Shown here in pieces: positions 32,900 to 43,173 of a stretch of DNA of 64,000 nucleotides. Position 1 is the stretch's first letter. Each line of letters starts with the position of its first letter. The position numbers and the translations under genes are program-made. This DNA is from Armillaria gallica (Eukaryota; Basidiomycota; Agaricomycetes; Agaricales; Physalacriaceae), in assembly GCA_037576215.1 (NCBI GenBank), contig JBANDB010000009.1, forward strand, positions 2,480,001 to 2,544,000, given 5' to 3'. The notes beneath the pieces were generated by a model, which made no database searches, was not told the DNA's origin, and worked only from the letters and a program-made list of their open reading frames with translations.

Positions 32900-35158
32900 T
32901 TATACAACGTGTGCTTTAACTACGTTCTTGTTATTTGTATCTAGCGACCAAGAAGAAAAAGAAACCTCCGGATCCTCCTCAGGATCAATCATCGAACCAT
33001 TGACTCTCACACTCGAGTTCACAGGTGAAGACGCTCCTGACCGTACATACAGACAGTACTTCTGGCCAATCTTCCATCCCATCACTTTTCCAATTTTATC
33101 GACATGTGCCCTCACCGAGTCGCTTGCCCGTAATGCTGCTTCTCCATGCTGGACCGGAACACTGTTATTGTAGACAGTGATTATCACGAGCACACCGTCT
33201 GGTGCAAGCAAGTTGTTGACATATACACCCGACTCTTGCACCGATCCTTCAGTGTTCAACAGCTCACCACGTCCGTCTCGTTTTCCATTTACCCATGCTC
33301 CGCTGTACTTGTTCTTGTCTGCGTACGTGACAACTCCAGATCCGTGGGGCAACCCTTTATGTACCCCTCCGATATAGCGCCAGTTCTCGACCCGGTTGAC
33401 AATAATGCCCCATCCTTCCTCATTGAGGATGCTCCACTCCAGTTGGGCTAGGTTGTTCGCTGAGAGCCCGTACGTGAGGAAGACCGGCTCGCTGTTACTT
33501 CGCATGGCCTCGAGCGCCTTGGCAAGGGACTTTGTGCGATCATCTAACTGCAACAAGGCAGTATCCAGTTGGCTGTCTGCATATACGGAGACGAAGTCGG
33601 TCTTTTCGGATGCTGGTGAGTTTTGGTTGTACTGGGTCGCGCGCTTGTCGAGAGTCGTGCGCCAGGTGCGGATGTCGTCTGCGAGAACACGATACGTGTT
33701 TAGCAGGTTTGCGAAGCTAACAAATTCAGGGATGAGAATAGCAGCAATGTAGCCTTTGTCGGACCTGTTCATCCTTGTGCTGAGGTCGTTGATACCGACG
33801 AGAGGAAAGCAATGCATCTGTGCGGCGCGTAGACGCTGCACAAGGTCCCGCCATGCTGTTAGATGCTGCTCCCATCGCTTGATTTCGTCGATGAATGACT
33901 TCTCAACTTGGTCACGGAACTCGGATGGCTTTTTTGCATCCACATGCGCTGCACGGTACGCCTCCAGGTATTCTCGAAGCTCTCCGCGTGCCTTTTGGAC
34001 AAGACGGGACACTTCTAAGTTGCGCAAGCGGCAGTCGGCAAGGAAGGTCGGGAATAGGTCCTTCTTGTTGTCCACCTCGGCCGCAAGCCACGCACGGTTG
34101 TTCCCTAGCATCACCACACGGTCGTAAAGCTCGGTGATCTCGAGAAGATCTGCCTCAGCAAGCTCGCGGAAAGTGGGTATACCGTCCTGGAACACGGATA
34201 GCGGTGCAAGCGTGATCTCGACCGGAACCCCGTCGCCGACAAGCTTCCCGCTTTTTTTGAAGACGGCGAGCATCTCTGGTGCAGTCGTAGGTACGTCTTC
34301 GTCGGCCATGCTAAAGTCCGCGACGAGGTTCACGTCGAGGTTGTAACTGTTCAGTTTCTCCTTTTCCTCCAACGAGAGCTCCGCAGACCCGGATGCGCCG
34401 AAAATCTTGCCCATCCCTTTGAAGACTTCGAGCGTGAACTTACCCTTGATATCGGTCGTTGAGGTCGACGAGTCACTTTTCTGCGTAAGGCTACCGACAA
34501 CGTTGCCTCCATACGCGATGGACACAACCACGTGTGTAGCGCGCAGCTTTGCGAGCTCTGTCTGAGTTATAGCCTGAAGCTGGCGGAGAGAGTTGACGTC
34601 CAGGCTTTCAGTACGTGTTAGGTACTGGGCGACGCAGGCAACCGTGGTGGACTCGCTGGTCTCGGAGGTACTATTGAGATAGGACCCCATTCCGCTAATC
34701 ATGACCGAGCCACTAAGGATGGAGACCTCGAGAGAGGCAGAGATGTTGAGCGAGTGAGCTCTGTCCCTGGTGTTTCTGATTTCCTTATAGTCAATCGCGC
34801 TCTTCCGGACATTGACCTTGGTCGGCACGATGTCCTTTTCATTGAACAGGCGGAACCCGGGGAGTAGATTATTCGATCGCGCGTCGTAGAGCTGTCCGAG
34901 CACGCAGGATCTACTGAGCGCCTGCGCGGTAATGAATTCACGGCTTTTGTCGCCCATGACTATTAGCAGTTTGTCAGTACTAGTGTAGTGCTCGCTGCCT
35001 GTGACCGCTACATACTTACCGTCGTAAGTAGTGCTATGGCCAGCGGACAGAAGTCGGGCCGACGAATGCTTGGGCAATCTGTAGGAATATACTAATAGCC
35101 ATTGTGAAAACTCTCGGAAACAGTGGGAATCGATTGCGATCGATCGACGATTTGCCAT
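32900..35158 (-). CDS. Stonustoxin-like (perforin-superfamily) protein with MORN repeats
   Basis: This is a long gene read leftward. The family in fungi and animals includes the fish-venom stonustoxin N-terminal fold, which belongs to the perforin/CDC superfamily; most fungal members have no known function. The family N-terminal signature is visible as CVLGQLYDARSNNLLPGF, with FNEKDI following. The MACPF/CDC-like region continues (SLEVSILSGSVMISGMGSYL, then ATHVVVSIAYGGNVVGSL). A helical region follows at about residues 370-590, then two MORN-type repeats (YIGGVHKGLPHGSGVVTY and YSGAWVNGKRDGRGEL) and a unique C-terminus to 32,900. Probable start is ATG 35156-35158, and ATG 34957-34959 is an alternative. 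A 60-nt intron with GTAAGT and TACTGAC signals at 34960-35019 has no stop and a length divisible by three, so its splicing cannot be judged from the frame. No signal peptide is evident, which suggests a cytosolic protein. Confidence 0.8.
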   Translation of the reverse strand: MANRRSIAIDSHCFREFSQWLLVYSYRLPKHSSARLLSAGHSTTYDGKYVAVTGSEHYTSTDKLLIVMGDKSREFITAQALSRSCVLGQLYDARSNNLLPGFRLFNEKDIVPTKVNVRKSAIDYKEIRNTRDRAHSLNISASLEVSILSGSVMISGMGSYLNSTSETSESTTVACVAQYLTRTESLDVNSLRQLQAITQTELAKLRATHVVVSIAYGGNVVGSLTQKSDSSTSTTDIKGKFTLEVFKGMGKIFGASGSAELSLEEKEKLNSYNLDVNLVADFSMADEDVPTTAPEMLAVFKKSGKLVGDGVPVEITLAPLSVFQDGIPTFRELAEADLLEITELYDRVVMLGNNRAWLAAEVDNKKDLFPTFLADCRLRNLEVSRLVQKARGELREYLEAYRAAHVDAKKPSEFRDQVEKSFIDEIKRWEQHLTAWRDLVQRLRAAQMHCFPLVGINDLSTRMNRSDKGYIAAILIPEFVSFANLLNTYRVLADDIRTWRTTLDKRATQYNQNSPASEKTDFVSVYADSQLDTALLQLDDRTKSLAKALEAMRSNSEPVFLTYGLSANNLAQLEWSILNEEGWGIIVNRVENWRYIGGVHKGLPHGSGVVTYADKNKYSGAWVNGKRDGRGELLNTEGSVQESGVYVNNLLAPDGVLVIITVYNNSVPVQHGEAALRASDSVRAHVDKIGKVMGWKIGQKYCLYVRSGASSPVNSSVRVNGSMIDPEEDPEVSFSSWSLDTNNKNVVKAHVV

Positions 35159-35936
35159 TTCTGGCTGCGACCGGTCGCCGTCCAATTAGATAGAAACTCC
35201 AGGAGATTGCTTTGTACGTCCATCCCAAAGAGCGTGATTGTATTTTCCTTCTTGTGAGCGAAAACCTCGGACTGAGGGCAGTACCAGTGGGAGGAAATCA
35301 CAGAGACATGATCTGTGAAAATTTTACACCATGTTCTAGACAGTGGATGTGATTACGAGAGTCGTATGAAATGAAACCAGAGAGAAATGTATATCGAGTT
35401 GAATACGGTAGTGAAAGGAAGAATGGACCAAAGGTTGAATAAAAAGAAACGGGGTCAGCACGTGTCTTGTATTCAACACTAAGTACGAAGGTTGAAGCTC
35501 ATATCCCTGCCTTTGCACAATGTCGCAACCGCTTCAATTTAACCACCTAGTAACAGCTCACGACGACTCTGAAGTACAGCATCACACAACGGATTGTTGC
35601 GTTTATCCAAGTCCGATATTTCCTATTCTACAATGTCAAAATATACCATGAACGTATCCCCGGGCCCTAGTGGCAGTGGTCTTCCCAAATTTATATGAGG
35701 CCTTAAGGAAATATCTATCTCCCGAATGCCTAGACGCCCTTGGATCTTTCACACGTCTTCTAGTCTTTAAGACTACTTATCTTCATCTCGGGCCGGTGAC
35801 ATTAGTAGAAGCAGAATGCTGTTAGACACGTTTTGAACACGTTGAACTTGTACACTCGGTTGACACACCCCCAAACTGACTGGCAAGTTCTGCATCTCGC
35901 CTCATTTACAGACACTCAGCTAGCTCATCACAGATC
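35159..35936. other. Ghost F-box 3' flank and 5' flank of copy E
   Basis: No coding feature is present. From about 35,225 to 35,470 the sequence matches what follows the stop codon of F-box copy C (CTTCTTGTGAGC, GGGAGGAAATC, ACCAGAGAGAAATGTATAT). From about 35,450 to 35,936 it matches the 5' flank of copies D and C (GTCAGCACGTGTCTT, CCTGCCTTTGCACA, GCTAGCTCATCACAGATC). An F-box gene is therefore expected to the left, but the SNTX-like gene lies there instead. Confidence 0.65.
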
Positions 35937-37703
35937 ATGGCATCGCCCATTGCTTTTCCCTCCGATTGGCACCCTTGTAAAGGCTGCGCCTGCTTGAACC
36001 ACGGCATCCCATCTTACATGTTTTCCATCATCGATGCAGATAGTCCCATCGCTGATCATCCAGATCTTGGGAAGCTCACACGCTCCAACAATGCACCTAC
36101 CCCACCTGAAGAGAAGACTCTTCAGGGAATGATATCAGATTCAGGAAAGCGCATCGACGCCATTGATGTTCACGTCTTAGAGTTGAACGTGATGAAGCAA
36201 GAACTCCTACAGTCAATCACATGTGTGGACAAAGAGCTGGCAAAGCTGGATAAGGAGCGGCAACGCCTCTTTGACAGCATTTGAGAACGACGGCTTCTCC
36301 TTGGTGCTTTGCGTCGTATGCCCAAAGAAGTCCTCGCTCACATTTTCTTTCACACCCTTGTCTTTCCTTTCCCACGAGTACAGCCCTCAGGAACCTTGGC
36401 GAACTTGGGCGATTGGTCAACGTTTTCTGCCAGTAGACATCCACTCTTATCATTTGAACTGGTGTCTCATAACTGGAAAGACGTTCTTGACACATTTCCC
36501 AATCTGTGGTCTTATGTTAATATCCTCATCGACCGAATCCATTCCGCTACTTACACCCGCTATATTGGAAACCAATTGTCTCGCTCTCGACTGTCCCCAT
36601 TATCGGTCTCGATATGCCACAGTGACAGCGCCTCAGTCACCAGGCTGGGTGCCTTTCCTGTTGCTATCTTAATGGCCCTCTTCTCAGTCAACCGTAGGGT
36701 ACAAACTCTTCATCTTTGCCTCCCTGGCAGATATTTCCCCTCTATGCAACAACTCCATTTGTCGTTCCCCACTCTACAAGAATTTGTTCTTCTTTCGTCG
36801 TCCGAAACTTCGGAGGTTGCTCAGCACCTCCATTTTGGTCCACTACCAAATTTACAGGTGTTCCATGCCACGGACGTCAGCAACATCGACAGACTATCCC
36901 TCCCTTGGGACCAAATTACTCATTTTACAAATACGCATGAGGTGGCAGGACGCGGGCTACCCACTCCTCATGCTCTGAATATCTTGAAATTGATGTCCCG
37001 TGTGTCCGTGTGTCGTCTCTCCCTTGACCTTCAATCTCTGGTGACTGGGGTTGTTGAGCAGACAACGCTCAGCAAACTACACTCACTCACGCTGTCATCT
37101 TTGTATCAACGTGGCTTTGATTCATCATCCACGATTCTCTCTGTACTCAACTCCTTCATACTACCTGCGCTGCTCGATCTCTCAGTAGCATGCTTACTCG
37201 GCTCTCGGAACTCGGTGGACCAGGCCGGGACCTTTACTTCTATCCGCCAACTCATCGAACGCTCCCATAGTCCCCTTACATCCCTCTATTTCGACAATGG
37301 AGCAATCATAATAGATGACCTCATTTACATTCTTCACAACACCCCCACCCTCCAGGATTTGCGACTAACGAACACCCGAGGGATCACAGACGCAGTCCTC
37401 AATCATCTCGCTCGTAGAGTCGACACGGAGTCTGACTCTCAGGTCCCGGTGCTCGTTCCACATCTCCACACGCTACACATAAGTGATTATCTTACTTTTC
37501 ACGGGGAAGTCTATGTACAGATGGTCGAATCTCGGTGGACATGTCATCCGCGACATCTGAAGTCGGTAAATCTTTGCCGATTTCTAGGGATCATGACGAA
37601 AGAAGGGGCGGACATGGAGGCAGCAAGCACCCTAGCTCTTTCCAGGCTTTATGCGCTACGGTCAGAAGGATTGGATGTGGTCATGAGTACGCGGTTGATG
37701 TAA
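35937..37703 (+). pseudogene. F-box/LRR-like protein, copy E (single nonsense codon)
   Basis: The frame is continuous from ATG 35937-35939 to TAA at 37,701-37,703 (588 codons) except for one TGA at 36282-36284, where the other copies have CGA (Arg in SVRERR). The Cys/His motif WHPCKGCACLNH, coiled coil, F-box helix MRRMPKEVLAHIFFHTL and leucine-rich segments (LHLCLPGRYF, LQEFVLLSS, TLQDLRL, LHTLHISDYL) are all kept. A C-to-T transition in a CGA codon explains the lesion. Use of ATG at 36,309 would give an N-terminally shortened protein of 464 residues that keeps the F-box and LRR part but lacks the Cys/His motif and coiled coil. It is closest to copy C. Confidence 0.8.
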
Positions 37704-37874
37704 AGTACATCGAAATGTATCGGTGAACCTTTCTTCGTGTAGGAACTTTTTCTAATATGAATTTATTTCGAGTGATCCAGTCTTGTTCGATACAGGATAA
37801 TAAAATTTATATACATACACCTCATAAAATACTGCCAAGATATTAACTTGCTATATTCAACATCAAGAAGAGAG

Positions 37875-40800
37875 TCAGATATGTTCCAACCCAAACTCCC
37901 GCACGAAATTCCTCCAAATATCATCTTGTGTCTGGTCCTGCGTCGCACTAAACGCATACCCCATCGGCGCCAACGCCTGGTCAACCGATATCGCCTGGAA
38001 CGACGGGTGCACCGATTGCACATTCGGGGTGGTGTACATCTGCTGCACCTGCCCACGGGACTGCATGCTATACGACGGTGTCTGAGGCTGGACGTACTGT
38101 TGTGCACTTTGCGGGCTGATGTCGCCTAGGGAGAGATCGTACCCATTGTGCGTCTGCCCATCAGGAATAGGGACAGCCTGGTACGTGGGACTGAGCCCTG
38201 ACGTGCCCAGGTCGTCATAGTAATCCATCAGCGCATCGCCGCCACTGCCGCTACCGCTGTCATGGCTCGCAGGCGGGCTGCTACCCGAGTCGCTCCCATC
38301 ACCGTATAGGTAGGACGCCGAAAGGTTCTGGTGCGAATCGTTCGAGCTCGGGGAATGTGATGACGCTTTCTTGTTTATTAAGGATTTCCGGCCGCCTAAG
38401 ACGGCTAGCTCATCGGGAGCATCAGGGTCGGCGCAAGGCCGGTCATCCGGGAGTGACTGTCCTGTAGCTGTAAAGGCAGAAAAGCTGTGATTGGCACGGT
38501 CCCGTAGTTTGTGAAGCATGGGCTGTATAAAGTCAAGACTACGCTCAGACTCATTGCGGACGAGCACGTACCAGAGTGTTTGCTGGGCGGCAGCGCCGAG
38601 AACCCTCGTCGTAGAAGGGAATAGTTTGATTGAGCAAAATTAGTGCATCTTGGGACAGGCTGCACGAAGGACTTTCGACGACGAGAGCGCCGAGAACGAC
38701 CTAAATTTTCATTCAATTAATGACCAACCCGAAAGAGATGGATGTGCATTCACGTACACAAGATGAAAAGATTCCCGACCAAAAGAACCAAGTCGCTGCA
38801 GCAATATTGGGATGACTAACATTCAGGCCACGAAGACTGGAGATCAGGCGGCAGGCACTCCGGTACGTTGCCAGTACTGACGGCGCGTACATGTGCTGTA
38901 GTGGGTTGCGCGATTGTCCCTGGATGGCCTGCGCAAAGTAGCTTCGGTGAATATACAAGAGATCTGGAGTAACGTTATTTAAGGACACATTGTAAAACGA
39001 TGCAGTACTTACTTGATTCTCTCTCACAAACCACACAATACTGTTGCAAGGCATGCACCCGATTAGATGACCATGCACGCCCAGGTTCGGACGTCTCTAT
39101 TGGAGAGAGCAGATGGTGTGCGACGGGGAATTTTCTAATTTTCTTGTCCAAGTCGAGGAGGGCTTTGTAATTGGGCGCTCTTGTCGTAAAGATATGCTGT
39201 ATGGATATGGAAAGGCAGCTCGCTGAGTATCTGAATTTCCAAGCGTGCCCTGAATCGCGGCCAGTCAGATCGGTCGAGGCTAAATGAGTTGGAAAAACAT
39301 ACATCCGAATTCCACCTCCCCTGTTGGTTTGACCATCGGATCTAGGTCGTCAGGAAAACGGCAGTCGGTGTGTTGGATCATCAAAGCCGGTGGCCGCCCG
39401 TTGACGATAGACTGTATGTGGGTTAGTTACTGTGCTACGTAGGTGTCCTCAATGTGAACTCACCGTCCATGCATCGTGTGTATACAGCTCCCAAAACAAT
39501 CTTCGACGTCGTTGGAGCTCCTCGGGGTTTAGGTTCCATCCCGAGCTATCTCGATCTGTAAATTGATCAGTACAGCTGTTGTATTTCAGACAAGGGGAGC
39601 TTACGGAGGCCGATCTAAACGCCGGCATCGGTTAGGAGAGCCGGCGAATCCAAGGAAGAAAAACTCACAGATTGTGCTAGACGACCGCAGAGACCAGTTA
39701 AAATCCATCGAGCTTCATTGCTTTTCCGGTCCGAGTTGTATATGAACCGAAACATCATGAACAATGCCTGGACAGTGGCGGAAGTCGCTTCAATGAGTAA
39801 AGGTTCGATGGATATCGCCGCCTGCGCAAGAGCGTGATATTGTTCCGACAAATAAGCCGAGTCAGGGCTGCTGTCGTAGAGAACACCGTCGCCCATGGCC
39901 ATAAAAAAGACCGCCAATTTGTGGGCATGAATAGTGTTTAAGGTCGTAAACCCCGGTGCAAAATATAATGGCGTCAAGATGTTCATAACAAAATCCTGCT
40001 GAACGATTGGGTCGTACCTAGAAAATGAGTCAGAGAATAGATCAAAAATTGCTGCGATGGGAGCGCACATCCAAGCGGTGTTCTGGTAATACAGTTCTGC
40101 CAGATACATTGCCCTCTCTTGTGTCGGAAGGTAGGGTGCAAAAATGAATTTTGAATAGTTGCAATCTTTCATTCCTAACGGGAACGCGTTGACTAGGTCA
40201 AGGAGCTCCAAAGGAAGGTCGAGATCTTTGGGGCGTTCTTCCTGTACTGATTCCTCTTCCTGTATAACTGGTTTAGCGGGGTATAGCGTAAGTAGAAGAC
40301 GGCCGACTGACGGGCAGGAGGCTTCCAAAGTACTATCCTCCAAATGAATGTCAAGATACACACCAATATAAGATAAGACCATACCTCGGAGCCAGCAGTT
40401 TCGCCGTAGTATTTTGCCTGGCCATCAGAGCCAATGGAAAGGAGCCAATTGCATCCGAGACCTCGTTGAGGCCCTTCTCGTAGAGAGCGTCTATTTCGTC
40501 TCGTTGGGAATCTCGCCCTTGCAACAATGGATGGGATGCACCGTCACGAGAGGAGAGGGCGCTTTCGAGATCATGTATGCGAGCAGTCAATACTTTGACT
40601 TCTTCAGCAAGCTTTTCTGCGTGGGCCATGATGACTCTAGACATCGCGTAAGAGAAGTGCAGCGAAGGTAGGAACGCGTCCATACTTGTTGCCCTTGGTG
40701 GCGGTCAGTGTGCCTGTAAAATTATCATGAGGAGCGGTAGATTGACTTTGGACAGCTGTACGCACCGTCTGGACATATCCCAGCACATCCTCGCCTGAAA

Positions 40801-40970
40801 AAAATGAGATAGACTATGGTGGTTGTTATAGTGACTTGCCTGATACATGACTGGCAGGGAAATACTCTGTCGCATCGTAGCTTACTCCTCCGGCATTCAG
40901 CGCAAGATAAAGCTGATTTCCTCGAAGTAGTAGTAGATTCGCTTGGTCTCCTTGTGTGATCTGAGGTCAT
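37875..40970 (-). CDS. Zn2Cys6 fungal transcription factor
   Basis: This is a nuclear DNA-binding regulator. The start is ATG 40968-40970. The binuclear zinc cluster reads CAECRRSKLRCDR, then FPCQSCI, then GCAGICPDG, and is split by a GC-AG intron at 40795-40839 and a GT-AG intron. A short coiled coil follows (EKLAEEVKVLTARIHDLESA). The middle homology region of fungal-specific factors is spread over about ten small exons, with the signature LFWELYTHDAWTSIVNGRPP. The C-terminal part is Ser/Gly/Gln-rich (SGSGSGGDALMDYYDD, QSAQQYVQPQ) and ends FVREFGLEHI at 37,875, typical of an activation region. All traced junctions are in frame. Its targets are unknown. It converges with F-box copy E. Confidence 0.88.
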
Positions 40971-41542
40971 GGTGGTTGGGAGGAAAGAAAGGCCGGCAGG
41001 AAAGCGTTATTCGGGGTAGAAAGATATTCATTCCCAGTTTATCAATGTTATCGGCATGTTATTCATTACTCGATCAAGTCTATATTCAGAACAGGTTGTC
41101 TCCTGCATTTTGTTGTCAACTGAAACTGCTCCTTTGACTGCGTTCCAAGGCTCAGTATTTAACAGGCGGATGCTTAGCTGGCAACTCCCTTTCTTTCCAA
41201 TCTCCGTGGACTTACGGTACCACCAAACCACCCATAAAATCCGAGGATTTGACTAAAGAATGCAACAAAAGATGGTCCTAGCTATGATACCAGCATGGAA
41301 CATACCCGGTGTACCGCCGTAGCGGCCTTGAGTACCATCACCGCCGGTACAATTCAGTACCACGATGACAGCAGCGGCCGCTGTTACCCAGAGTGAAAAT
41401 CATGTACAATGATAAAAAGATGATAATCAAAAAGCGGGTAGAGCAGAGATATCCTTCGTGAAGCCTCAGAAATTAGAGCGGTACTTGGGGTGTGCCGGAA
41501 CTAAGCGCCCAAAATAATGTATTTGCTCTATGGCAAAGAAAT
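40971..41542. other. Intergenic stretch upstream of the zinc-cluster gene
   Basis: Nothing beyond promoter sequence is seen. There is no conserved frame or recognisable repeat. It separates the leftward transcription factor from the 3' end of MRPL4. Confidence 0.4.
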
Positions 41543-42374
41543 CTACGCAGACACAGTTGTTGGTTTTATCTTTTCGTCTTTTTGCCTGGTGAGACGTTCT
41601 TTTCTCCTCTCGGCGGCGACGCGCTTCTCCTGGAGTGTCCGGAGGGCTTTGCGGCCACGGTTGAACTGCGTAATTTGGTGCTTCAATACGGCCCTATCGA
41701 GCTCAGCTTCCTTCTCCTCTTCAGCAAGTTGCACAGCACCGAGGTAAGCTAGTCGACGCTCGTTCATCACGGCCTTGATACGGGCCATACTCAGGCGACA
41801 CTGAACACGGTGTCAATAGTTGGGCCAGGGAATCAAAACATATTTGCACACCTCCCGCTTCTTAGGTCCCATACCTAGCTGAATCATGCGAGGAGCAATG
41901 CCTGCGCGTCTGACCTCTTCTGCCTGGGTAGCAAGGAGGTTCTGCTCGCGGAGTAGAACATACCACAGCATGTGAAGATCCGTGAAACTCTTCAACCGGA
42001 GCTCCGAGGCTTTCCACGCGCGTCCTGCCAGATTGTGTGAGCATCGAGAGCAAGTCGGGAGAAGAAGGCGCACCACTCCGGTTCACGACGTCCTCCTCGT
42101 ATAGTCCACCGAGAACATCATACTTGTCCTCCCCAACAAGGTCCTCGCCCTGCTTGCGGCGGAAAAAGGCATACAGGCCATGTGTTTTGGATGTTTCTAT
42201 TTTTTGTGTTGTTGTGGGCGTCGGGGTGGGTTCGTCAGTAGGCTTGTTGGTAGCGGCAGCAGCATTGGGGTCGTAGACTTGGAGAGCTGTATTTTCAGAG
42301 AGGACGTTGGCGAGCGTCCGTTTGAAGACAAGGCCTTGACACCGCCGTGGTGCTCGAAGCAAGGAAGAGAACAT
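41543..42374 (-). CDS. MRPL4: Mitochondrial ribosomal protein uL29m (MRPL4/MRPL47)
   Basis: This is a component of the large subunit of the mitochondrial ribosome. It starts at ATG 42372-42374 with a basic, Ser/Arg-rich targeting-like N-terminus ([20 protein letters not shown]). The family core is [20 protein letters not shown] and [14 protein letters not shown], created by a GT-AG intron between AGT-G and GA-CGC. A second intron joins KKRE to [16 protein letters not shown]. The C-terminus is basic and helical ([20 protein letters not shown]). The gene is intact. It diverges from TAF10 with 81 bp between starts, which implies a shared promoter. Confidence 0.87.
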
Positions 42375-42455
42375 GGACAAGCAACGTCGGGATTTGCCGA
42401 CAGCACCGGGCGGCTGTGCGCTTAGTCAGCCAACAGTAGACCCTCTCTTACCGTC

Positions 42456-43090
42456 ATGTCGCAGACTCAGAACTTTGCATACCCAGTGGGTCCGTCCCAG
42501 ACACCCCAGGATCCGTCGTCGTCGTCCAGCTCGACTCAGTCAGCCCAGCCCCAGTCACGCCAGGCAGCAGAGGATGCAAGAAAGGACCGTACATTGGCCG
42601 AGTTCCTCTTGATGCTCGATGATTATGAGCCATTGGTGGTCTTTGCTCATTTATCTCTCTTTCCTCGCCATTGATATATGTACAGATACCAAACGAAGTC
42701 ACAGACTATTACCTGCAGCGGGTCGGGTTTGAATGTGAAGACGTTCGGCTGTAGGTGGCCCCCTTTAAGCGCCTGGTTTCCTCCTCCATTTTTGCCACAG
42801 AAAGCGCCTTCTCTCTCTCGCTGCCCAAAAATTCGTCTCTGACATCGCGGCCGACGCTTATCAACACGCTCGGATACGCACAAATGCATCAGGAGGGCGC
42901 GCGCGAGCTAACCAACCGCTCACTGGCCCTGGATCTGTCAAGGTTCTGAATGTTGTAAAGCCAATGTTATATACTCAACACTCCTCTTCTTCTCTAGGAC
43001 CGGACGCGTACGACACTGACTATGGAAGATCTCAGCTCTGCACTTGCAGAGTATGGCATCAACTCTCGGAAACCGGACTTTTACATGTAA
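42456..43090 (+). CDS. TAF10: TFIID/SAGA subunit TAF10
   Basis: This is a histone-fold protein shared by TFIID and SAGA. Exons 42456-42635, 42686-42750, 42801-42942 and 42998-43090 join in frame to 159 residues. The N-terminus is Ser/Gln/Pro-rich. The histone fold is unmistakable: TLAEFLLMLDDYEPLIPNEV, TDYYLQRVGFECEDVRLKR and LLSLAAQKFVSDIAADAYQH. The C-terminal helix follows (RTRTTLTMEDLSSALAEYGI), ending KPDFYM with TAA 43088-43090. The gene is intact and divergent from MRPL4. Confidence 0.93.
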
Positions 43091-43173
43091 CATCGTTCTC
43101 GTGCTCTCCTTATTCTGTAACAGAGTTTATAGTATTGTCATGTCTTCACCTCGGAACTACGAATAACACTCCG

